Positions 19,365 to 27,104 of a stretch of 27,104 bases of DNA are shown piece by piece. Made by a program: the position numbers and the translations under genes. The stretch is taken from contig CANTFK010000521.1 in the NCBI GenBank assembly GCA_947646735.1, forward strand, positions 1 to 27,104. The letters are read 5' to 3'. Every line of letters starts with the position of its first letter. Position 1 is the first letter of the stretch. The notes under the pieces are model-generated. The model did not search any database. It saw only the letters and a program-made list of their open reading frames with translations, and was not told the DNA's origin. This stretch comes from Peronospora farinosa (taxonomy: Eukaryota > Oomycota > Peronosporomycetes > Peronosporales > Peronosporaceae).

Positions 19365-21267
19365 TGTTCGTCCTGACTGTATCACTCCTTAATATCGGGT
19401 GCCATTGAGCTCGTCACATGGTAGGCCATCATGGCTGCCAATGTTGACGACTCGACTTGTACCTTAGCACGAGACACACTTTCCTGGTGACTTGCCTCGA
19501 AATATGGTCTGCGCGATAAAGCGTCAGCCAAGACATTCGACTTACCTGGCTTATATTCAACTTTTAAATTAAATTCAGAGAAGAATGTTAGCCATCTCTC
19601 CAGCGATGCGATGAAGTTATAGCGGTCCACAGTGATGCGTGATCCGTATAAGCCACAAATGGTCGGTACCCAAGAGGTGCACACGAAACTTTACAAGAGC
19701 ATACTTAATTGAAAGTAGCTCCTTGCCATGCACAGGGTAATCCAGCTCTGCGGCTTTCAAAGCCGAGACTGATACGAAATCACACGGTCAACGCCGTTGT
19801 CATCCTTCTTCATGAGCGCGCTGCCGATTGCAAAATTGCTTGCATCGCAGACGAAGCTAGAAGGCAAATACGCGTCTGGCAATGCCAAGATCGGTGCCTC
19901 TACAAGAGATTGTTTCACTGATGTGAACGCATCTACTTGCTCCTTTGACCAAGCCCATTCTGCATCATTGGCTTAGTCCGCTCCGCATAACTCTTGCTAT
20001 ACTTATGAAAGTAATTAGAGTCCAAGGGATTTGCGCAGATCCTTCACTTGTCGTTAAAGTGTTCATTCCTTGATAGCCTTCATCTTTTCTGTATCTGCTC
20101 GTACACCTTGTGTACCCATTATGCAGCATAGCACAGGTGTCTTGGGGACCCCTATGACGCACCTTTGCAAGTTAACGTACAATTTTGCGTCACCCAGAGT
20201 CTGCCAAACAGCGTCTAAAGGACGCTTGTGCGACTCTATTGCGCTCATACCGTCCTCGGCTCTACTATGCACGAATACGTCGTCAAAGTAATGGGGTGCG
20301 TAGGCACGGTGCTGACGCATCACGTGAGTCACCACTCGGTTGAATGTTGCCAGAGCATTTTTCAACCCTTGTGGCATCACAAGCCACTCCCACAGCATAT
20401 GCTTACTGCCGTTTTAGCTACATCCAGTGTCTCTCATGAGAACTTGATAGTAGCTATCCCTTAGTTCAACGCGGAAAAGATAGTTAACTTTCCCATGGAG
20501 TTCAACAAGAAATCTTCTCCTCGGGATCGGCATTTGCGCCGGAATGGTGGTCGTGTTCAGCTTGTTATAGGCATGAACCGCGCACCATCCACCTGTTGCT
20601 TTAAGCACACAGAAGGTCGGGATGCAGTGAGGCGACTTGCTCTCACGTACGTCTCCCGACTTAGCTCGCTTGTCGAAGAACTCATCGATTTAATCGACTT
20701 GTGCCTGGTCACACAATACTTGGTGCCAGGTTACAGGTTCCAGGTCAATCTTGTGCCTGATTCCCCTATCGGCCGGTAGGCGGCTCGGCACTTCTGTTGG
20801 AAACACATCACGGTGTTATTACAGAACATCATAAAACGGGCTTTCCTTCAAGGCATCCCAGCCTTGAGAAGCAAATTGCTTCTTCTTGTCGGTTTTCAAG
20901 ACGCTCTCGTCCATTGTGGACGACGAGCAACAGTCCACCACGTTCTATTCTGGAACTGGTAGGACTATCGCGTGGATCTTTCCTTCCTTTAGTTCGGACA
21001 GGAACAGATCCCACGTCATCTCCGAGAGATTTACTATCTCCTCGGCAGATGCCAATACAAGTTGGAGCACCTCAACTGAGGATGCCTCCGGCATTTTGTC
21101 TCCGACGGCCTCGAACAACTCGTTCGTAGGTCCGTCCTCTTGGACCGAGACTGATCCAAGTGTCACTCGTTCGACGTGCCCTTCATCGTCTTAATACGTC
21201 TGGTGCTCGATGCTCGAGTCACCACGACCTTTGACCTGGAAGAAGGTGTCGTTGCTGTTATATCCAA
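19365..21267 (-). pseudogene. pol: E1 pol: reverse transcriptase and RNase H, broken (right)
   Basis: Counterpart of 6397-8319. The RT palm piece 20063-20398 is open for 111 codons, longer than on the left because a TGG is kept where the left has a stop. The YFDD box lies at 20279-20290. A 19-bp deletion near 20703 removes RT residues kept in the left arm and shifts the frame. The RNase H end (19382-19684) is the same as on the left. Confidence 0.88.
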
Positions 21268-21921
21268 CGCACTCCTTCCAACCGCACCATACTCATGACT
21301 CTATGCCGGTTCTTGTAGCGCTTGCCTTCCATTCGGCCCACTATTAACTGCCACAGGCTCTCGGCTCTGTGCAGGACTATTAAAAGCATGACTACTTGTT
21401 ATCGCCTCATCCACTACACTAGTCTCTTCAAGATGGTTAAGAATATGTGTCACCTAACTTCCTGTCAGGACACTTCCAACTACTACAGGCTCAACGAGCT
21501 GGGTAATTCCTTGTGCCGATTGACATACCATCATCGCACCCTCGACTGTGTTGGACACAGCATCAGACACATAAGCCTTTCGCAAGAGCACATCCTTTCT
21601 GGTGTCCTGCGTAGAGTTAGCGACTGTGCGTGTACGTCAGTCAATCCATGGCTGCTATTTAGCCACCCAAGAAGGGTTGAGGTCGACCTTTCGGAACCTC
21701 AGGGACTATGCTACCCATTTTTTCGATCACTTCAAACTTAGGGGTAGCTTCAGAGTCCGCGACATTAGGGCATCCCGCCCCAACTCCGCTCCCGCATTTC
21801 CCGACCATCTTGGGCAGGCGCTGAACCCGTGCGTCGCGCACGCTGATTCTTCGCACCTCCCTTCAATGATAAGCATTTTTTCTGGATGCCTTAGCACCAC
21901 CATTAATTTTGGCATAGCGGC
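21268..21921 (-). pseudogene. E1 gag-pol linker, right copy of the diverged patch
   Basis: Equivalent of 5461-6396 without the 290-bp insertion. It reads more continuously than the left copy across the region 21659-21856. It differs by many substitutions from the left arm, unlike its flanks. Confidence 0.55.
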
Positions 21922-22651
21922 GATTCATCATATGACGCGCTTGCCGCACTTGTAGCAGATCACGTCTGCATTACCCAACTCTATTGGAGTGGCATCAGAC
22001 TTCTCGGACGACGGCCTGTAATAGGCTGTCGCCGAGGCGCTGTTGTAGGATTTCTCCTCAACCATGGCAATGTCAATTGCCTCTTCCATCGTCTTTGGCA
22101 CTTTTTTAAAAAGGGCCTGACGCGATGGGCTGCGCCGTAGTCCATTCATGAACGTGGCCACCTTGATACGTTTCGGTATCGGCTCCTCATTAATGGACGC
22201 CGACAGCGAACGCATCTCCTGCACATACTCTTGCAGAGAACTTTCGCTTGTCGTGCTCCAAAGAAGCGCGCCTGAAATTATACTTCATTTATAGGCGGCT
22301 GATACATGGCGCGAATCTTTGCCTTAAAGATCTTTTATGGTGGAAACGCATCGTAGTTTGTCATAAGCGCAGAATAAGCCCACTCTGACGCTTTGCCACG
22401 CAAATTTGACATGGCATACGACACCATCCTGGTGTCGTCTTCGATGAGCTTCACCATACCGCATTGCTCCACGGCTAAAAGCCAGTGGACAATCGTATGT
22501 GGGCAGTCCCATTAAACTTCGTAGCGTCCATTCGAATGGTCCTTGGCTGATTAGACCGGGACGAGAGCGTCTTAACAGTTCTGTTGAGTGCCTCATTCCG
22601 AGCTTGCTCACGCAAAAGCTCATCTTTAGCCTTACTGATGGAGTTAGCCAT
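21922..22651 (-). pseudogene. gag: E1 gag, broken (right)
   Basis: Counterpart of 4719-5460. It starts at the ATG complementary to 22649-22651. The C-terminal frame (22224-21928) ends with a zinc-knuckle-like CYKCGKR, whose stop-free start contrasts with the left copy. Frame breaks in the capsid region are shared with the left arm, so they predate the duplication. Confidence 0.8.
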
Positions 22652-23035
22652 GGCTTAGCTGTTTGCTCGGACACTATTCTACGCTGTCCGAGCACAACCG
22701 CCTCGAATTGCTCTAACTGAGCAACATGTTGCTCATGAGAACAATTCAAGAGGTTGGTCAGGGCTTTTTACGAAGTCCCTGCGCCAAGGGCTCATCCACC
22801 TACCTATGATGTTAAGAGAGGTGATAAAAATTCCTTCCAATCCATACTGAGAATCCGTACTCACGCACGCTCAAAAAGACGGTTCGTGGGAAACACTACC
22901 ATTGTTACAAAGTGTAGACGGGCATTTCTAAGAGCTGCCACGTGTTACTAGAACACGCCCTCAAGTAGCGTGTGGAAGAAATTGAACCGTCTTACCTCCG
23001 CGTGCGGTGGTGGTGTTGGTCGGCGCTTAAAGCGG
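22652..23035 (-). other. E1 leader between gag and LTR (right)
   Basis: Equivalent of 4335-4718, with a few indels near 22690-22820. No gene is seen. Confidence 0.5.
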
Positions 23036-23481
23036 TGTAACAACCGTTGCCGATCGCTTCAAGCGAACTGCTCAACGAACTTAAGACAACACCAATTGTG
23101 TCGCACAAGTTGTTGCCAGTCTTTCTGCGCGCAGTGAGTTTAATGTAGTAAATTCAAGACTGACATATATTTGGCAAAAACTTAATAAATGTAAATTTAA
23201 CAACTGATTGGTGTAGTATGCAAAAATTGGATACGCGTCTCTTTAAAAGCGTATCTCTACGTGCGAGCTTAAAAATATTTAAGCTCGCTAATGACGTCCG
23301 CATGTGACGCCATCATGACGCTTAGTCCCAACTGGGCGTCATCCCCTTCAATGTGAATCCATTAAGGGATTTTACATTCACGAAGGTGGGTCACACTGAT
23401 GTGCCTCACCCAAGTGGGAGGTACGTACCCTTTAGACCTATCATATACCTAACGTACTTGTGTAACCATTGACTCGTTACA
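23036..23481 (-). mobile_element. E1 gypsy element, LTR (right)
   Basis: Reverse-complement copy of 3889-4334, with the same TGTAAC...GTTACA ends, the same start fold-back and the same 11-bp-stem hairpin (23263-23288). Confidence 0.7.
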
Positions 23482-23829
23482 AAATTATAGGTAAAAAGGT
23501 TCGATGCTCTACCTTGATGTGGGTATCTATCATACGCAATCCTACGGGCTTTTGTAACCTCCTTACACTTTTCTGCCAAATGCTTTAGCAAATTCTTCGA
23601 TCGAGCCGCCTTCTAAATTTCTGCGTAAATTTACACTGTGCATCGTATCGATTAATCTTGCCAGCTTTCATGGACGCGCGCAAAAAGAATTCCAATTCTC
23701 ATTTAAAGAAGTACCCCCTTTTTACGGACTCGGTAATTTGGCTAGACATCTTGCCATTGTACTTACGGACATGTCGGCAGAGGCAACGGCAACGGCAACG
23801 GCATCAGGAGTGGTGTCCCCATCGCTCAT
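23482..23829 (-). pseudogene. Unidentified protein fragment (right)
   Basis: Copy of 3541-3888, with the GCCGTT triplication near its start. Not recognised; broken in the same way as on the left. Confidence 0.25.
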
Positions 23830-23979
23830 GTTAGCTGGCGTCTGGGAAATATATGCTTTTTCTGTATTTGATTGTGGAGTGCAGGTAAAGGGGTAATTTA
23901 TAAGGGGCCTCCCAAAAAGCATAATAAAGACAGGCCATGCCAGGCTGGCATAGCCCCAGGCTATAACTCCTAGCCGACA
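23829..23979 (-). mobile_element. LTR-like sequence, 151 bp (right)
   Basis: Copy of 3391-3541, differing by single-base indels in two short runs. Confidence 0.4.
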
Positions 23980-24593
23980 CTAATTCCCAATTCGCGCCTT
24001 CGAGCAACAACGGCCAAGAGACGAAGACCTCCGAAGAGCCGGTCAACCGGCCCCCTCAGACCAGGGCGGGAAGTCCCTCCAACGGGAGGCCCAGGATAAG
24101 AGGGGGGAGGTTTTCCCTCTGCTGCGTGCGCTATGGGGGGCAAGCGCAGCGTGCGAACCGTAAGGGGAGCACCAACCCTGTCACCCCTGGGGGGAGAGGA
24201 TCGACGACCGCGGTTATCATTCCCTTCTTCCCCGATAGTTCCTGCTATTCTACGTCAGCCTTCAAGCCGCCGATTCGATCGCCAAGCGCAAATCTCGGTC
24301 CCACGAAGTGAACTTGCCAAGAACGTGAATTGATCGGCCCCGTCCAGGTGCATCAGCGGTCGATCGGGACTGATCGGTGTGGTGCCCGGCGCTTGTTGCG
24401 ATCATTGAGCCTCTGTTTACACCTCGGGCTGGATACCCGATTCCACGTGCCCTTTTCGGAGTGTCCCCCGTGACGCCCGACGTCTCGAGCCAGCAGATTG
24501 AGCCAGCGAGGCGAAGAATGACGAAGTCCTGGTAGAAGCACTCCAGACATCTTACCAATCCTTAATGCTTGAAATAGACGGTCTGTTCTTCTC
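23980..24593. mobile_element. GC-rich segment between 15-bp direct repeats (right)
   Basis: Copy of 2777-3390. The 15-bp repeats lie at 23965-23979 and 24594-24608. It was therefore in place before the inverted duplication. Confidence 0.35.
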
Positions 24594-24619
24594 AACTCCT
24601 AGCCGACAGCCTAGAGGCT

Positions 24620-25000
24620 TTGCCGGGTACCATAATTGGATGTGATAAAAAGTATCTATTGATAACTAGGTCTAGATTTGGTATTTGTCGACAAAAAACA
24701 GGCTGCAGTAAAAAACCGCATGATGATGATGCGATAAGCATATGCAATATGTTATTGCTTTCATGTTCCATAAGGCAACCAAGTGCGACGACGGGCAGTG
24801 ACAGAGAACCTCGGCATAAGTGGCGAACCGTCCCCTGTACCTTGGATGAAAGGCTCTTTTACTTACAGGTAAAGGTTTTTAGGAGCCATCGCAAAGCCCT
24901 AAACATAAAAAATATGCAAAGTGTGGGATTTGATGTGGCTAGGTTTTGCAGCATAGCACCGTTTTTTGCTTCACTCACTATCTCATTCTGCAGCCACTGA
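24620..25000 (+). CDS. Unidentified 126-codon reading frame
   Basis: ATG at 24620, stop at 24998-25000; intact here and frameshifted on the left. The product is basic and cysteine-containing, with a short His/Asp run from a triplet repeat, and no domain is recognised. An ACAG-GTAAAG at about 24864-24873 looks like a splice donor, so the frame could be an exon of a longer or older gene. It lies 111 bp upstream of the EGF-like gene on the same strand. It could also be non-coding. Confidence 0.3.
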   Translation: MPGTIIGCDKKYLLITRSRFGICRQKTGCSKKPHDDDAISICNMLLLSCSIRQPSATTGSDREPRHKWRTVPCTLDERLFYLQVKVFRSHRKALNIKNMQSVGFDVARFCSIAPFFASLTISFCSH

Positions 25001-25111
25001 CTATTTTTTGTTCCGTGTTCACCATAACAGGTTCATTATTAATTGTCTACCGCTATCACTTCATGATGGATCAGTGCTGAAATCTCTCGACAATATTAAA
25101 TTCGTGACGCC
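25001..25111 (+). promoter_or_regulatory. Probable leader and promoter region of the EGF-like gene
   Basis: Short AT-rich space directly before the start codon. No sharp initiator or TATA motif can be claimed. The assignment rests on position only. Confidence 0.3.
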
Positions 25112-26176
25112 ATGCCGCTTCTTGGAATTCTTTCATTACTTTTTCTGACTTTTCAGGGTCCCGTGCAGGTCTTGCAAGCAGCAATCGCTTGTACCAGCAC
25201 AGCGGATTGCGCATGGGGCGAGACGTGCGTTGCGGGTGATTCTGACACTGCTGCCCAAGCGTGTGTACCTTCCACAGTATGTGGTGGTTCGTCGATGGGC
25301 AATTGTCCGTCGGATGATAGTGGAAGACTCGTTTGTCTATGGAGACCGTATAGTGACTGTAGTGAAGGTTGTGCAGTTTTACAAGGGAACAAAGGCATCT
25401 ATAAATGCGTGTCCCTTTCGCGATGCGATGCGTACTACGGAGGTACTTCATGCAGTGGTAAGTCATATTCTGGGGTTGTATGATGTTGAGTGGCTGAGAG
25501 ATTGACTATCAGGGTTATGTGCCAAGGTGAATGCAGTGTGAGTGGAGTGCGATGCAATGGTCAGGGATCGTGTAATATGGTGTCGTTAAGCCCTGGCAAA
25601 ACGCCCAATTTTAGCTGCACTTGTGAAAATGGCTACAGTGGAAACAAGTGCGAGATTGCACCACGGTCAACGAAAGCCACCCCCACGAAATATTCGTCCA
25701 TTGGCAACGGTGACTCGGCTTGGAAAATACTTGATGACGACTCTGGTGTGGAGGACGTCACTGCAGACAGCTCACCTAGAGGCGGATCTACGGACACCCC
25801 AGACGAAGGGTTTACGAAGACGCAGAAGATTTCATCTACTTATACTTCAGACGATCCGCCTTCCGACAACGTACATAACTCTGATGCTTTAAGATCCTTT
25901 ACTTCGGGCTCTTCGAAAGTGGCCGACAGCGGGTCGACGAACAAAAGTGGCATCCATACAGGCTGGCTTATCTTTATCCTTGTGATCGCAGTGGTTATCA
26001 TGCTCGGCACGGTTCTGTGGGTAGTATATATTATACGAAAAAGGAAGCAGCAGCAGGAGGCGGAGGAATACGCCAATGCGCTTGCTTCGGCTGAAGGAGT
26101 TGGTGCAGTGGGTCTGCGAGACCTTGCCGCTGGACACACAGGCCATACTCCAAGAGCACACATAGTTTTAGTGTGA
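25112..26176 (+). CDS. EGF-like domain type I membrane protein (two exons)
   Basis: Exons 25112-25457 and 25527-26176 give 331 residues. A signal peptide (MPLLGILSLLFLTF..., about 23 residues) is followed by an N-terminal region with 12 cysteines (residues 27-115). Next is an EGF-like module of six cysteines (about 118-157) with the CTCENGYSGNKC signature, then a Ser/Thr/Asp-rich stalk (158-258), a transmembrane helix (about 261-284, GWLIFILVIAVV...) and a short cytoplasmic tail that starts RKRKQQQ. Such proteins sit at the cell surface, and EGF modules mediate protein contacts. The ligand and role are unknown. The start is chosen because it gives the signal peptide. Without splicing, a TGA at 25481 would end the frame. 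The left-arm copy is a frameshifted duplicate. Confidence 0.8.
25458..25526 (+). other. Predicted 69-bp intron of the EGF-like gene
   Basis: Donor GTAAGT at 25458, a TTGAC branch-like motif near 25503-25507 and acceptor AAG ending at 25526. Its length is a multiple of three and its removal joins both open frames, adding a Gly between the first cysteine-rich part and the EGF-like module. The closer CAG at 25510-25512 would lead into a stop within ten codons, so it is less likely. Confidence 0.65.
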
Positions 26177-27050
26177 CGATTCTAAGGAACATATAGCTTG
26201 ACATCGGCAAGTGAAGCGCTTTGCTATGGTACTGCGAGCTCCCTGACGTTATGTTGGGTCAGCTCAAGAAATATAGAGCCAAATTTATTCGATTGTAGTA
26301 TTAGTAGTGCTGCGTCCACCTCTTTTCACAATCAGGGGTCGCTCTTCTTCAATATAATTTCCGTTCACAATGTCTCCGATTGACTACCTAGCTTGGCTAC
26401 TCAGCACATGCATGAAACGATCGAGTTGGCGCAGTATAGATCGTTTTTTAGCCCAAATGCTGAATAATGCAACAATGTGACGATGAAAATGCATGAACAT
26501 CTCAGCCGCTAAAGACAAGTAGATGTTGCGTCGTGTAAACTTGACAAGCGTGACGACTAGCTGCACCTCAAGTCGGTATCTGTTAAATCTGATAGTGTGT
26601 CGCAAAAACGTAAATGGATGTGGGTGCGAATCATGCCGACTGGTTTGTCCATCGCGACGTCTAAATGTCCGCAACGGTGTTTGCGTTGCTTGTGGCTGTT
26701 AAGCCAAATGGATCCAAGAAAGTCTGACGAGACAGATCGTCAGTGCTAGTATAGAGAGTGACAAATATAGCGGCCTGAGTCTTTCGGATTCCAAGCTGGC
26801 GATTGAGAGGGCGATTCGATGGCGTAAATATATACAAACCTCACTTTCGACGCAGTAAATAAAGTGCTGCGTCGAATTGAGGTTTCCATTCGCGTCTGTT
26901 CTGTAAAAATATCGCTTCGAAACACTGGCTTGTCGCTCTTCTTTGCACTTGCTATTTGTAAGTAAAACACTAAAATATTTCGCTCTCCCGACTTCAGTAT
27001 CGTTCGTGGGATACAAATTCCAAGTAATTTTATTAAAACGACCGATTGAT
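26177..27050. other. Region without a recognised gene (right arm)
   Basis: Counterpart of 310-1185. It holds the minus-strand frame 26384-26674 (96 codons, basic, not recognised), a possible C-terminal gene tail ending at 26285 on the minus strand (convergent with the EGF-like gene, about 110 bp away), and the hairpin at 26839-26882. Confidence 0.45.
26839..26882. repeat. Perfect hairpin
   Basis: The inner stem TTCGACGCAG (26847-26856) pairs with CTGCGTCGAA (26867-26876), and the outer CCTCA (26839-26843) pairs with TGAGG (26878-26882). It lies between the EGF-like gene and the next possible gene. It could be an RNA structure or a small fold-back repeat. The left copy has lost pairing. Confidence 0.7.
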
Positions 27051-27104
27051 ATGCGAGTCGTGATGGCGATGCTCTTGCTGGTCCTACAGCCGAGAGCGAA
27101 GGCC
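27051..27104 (+). CDS. Start of a possible small secreted protein, cut by the window end
   Basis: ATG at 27051 followed by 18 codons that form a signal-peptide-like sequence (MRVVMAMLLLVL... AKA). It is identical to the left-arm start at 309 on the minus strand. What follows on this side is outside the window. It lies 874 bp downstream of the EGF-like gene on the same strand. Confidence 0.35.
   Translation, partial: MRVVMAMLLLVLQPRAKA

Larger units (their letters stand above)
18388..27104. repeat. Right arm of the large inverted duplication
   Basis: Reverse-complement copy of 256-9277. It keeps more reading frames open than the left arm: the EGF-like gene, the 126-codon frame at 24620 and the E1 RT segment 20063-20398 are longer or intact here. 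A run of nine C/G in the E2 LTR has the same length in both arms, so the indels between the arms are not simply random homopolymer errors. The arm reaches the window edge and may continue beyond it. Confidence 0.97.

Noticed and set aside
256..27104. Palindrome as a simple missed-adapter sequencing artefact
   Set aside because: Such reads have almost no spacer and only random errors between halves. Here there is a 9.1-kb unique spacer, an arm-specific 290-bp insertion, a sharp diverged patch and a solo-LTR difference with target duplications. A haplotype mis-join is still possible.
1..27104. CRISPR array, tRNA or rRNA genes
   Set aside because: No regularly spaced direct repeats, no cloverleaf with conserved T-arm and no rRNA-like conserved blocks were seen. 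The cloverleaf-like fold at 13423-13492 lacks tRNA consensus bases.

Overview
The window looks like repeat-rich nuclear DNA of an oomycete, most likely a Peronosporales species (Phytophthora or a downy mildew). This rests on protein-level resemblance, recognised by eye, of two Ty3/gypsy elements to families common there, on a short GTAAGT-type intron, and on an EGF-like membrane-protein gene. I could run no database search, so the species is open. No prokaryotic operons, rRNA, tRNA genes or CRISPR arrays were seen.

The layout is one large interrupted inverted duplication. The left arm (256-9277) is repeated in reverse complement as the right arm (18388-27104), with a 9.1-kb spacer between. 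By eye the arms are nearly identical, apart from scattered small indels, one strongly diverged patch of about 1 kb (about 5370-6345 against 21313-22000) and a 290-bp segment found only on the left. From the outside inward each arm holds: the start of a possible small secreted cysteine-rich protein; a stretch with no recognised gene; an EGF-like type I membrane-protein gene (open after one intron on the right, frameshifted on the left); an unidentified reading frame; a GC-rich 614-bp segment between 15-bp direct repeats, next to a 151-bp LTR-like sequence; and a decayed gypsy element, called E1 here (LTR, gag, RT, RNase H).

In both arms E1 is interrupted at the same base by a second gypsy element, E2, with target AACA. 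On the right E2 is only a solo LTR (18389-19364), and E1 resumes beyond it with an integrase zinc-binding fragment. On the left the E2 LTR (8320-9276) is followed by a primer-binding-site-like sequence and by the E2 interior, which fills most of the spacer (9278-16927): gag with three zinc knuckles, aspartic protease, RT with YMDD, RNase H and the integrase C-terminus. E2 carries two younger insertions: a 461-bp hairpin-rich solo LTR (13417-13877, TSD TCTCC) and an internally deleted copia element (about 14206-15633). From 16928 to about 18160 the origin is unclear, and the inversion breakpoint must lie there.

The order of events is readable: E1 landed beside or in an older LTR-like sequence; E2 inserted into E1; the locus existed in two states (E2 with its interior, and E2 solo LTR); the two states ended up head to head; the hairpin LTR and the copia element hit E2 at unknown times. 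All retroelement reading frames are broken. The only gene with an intact structure is the EGF-like gene on the right arm.
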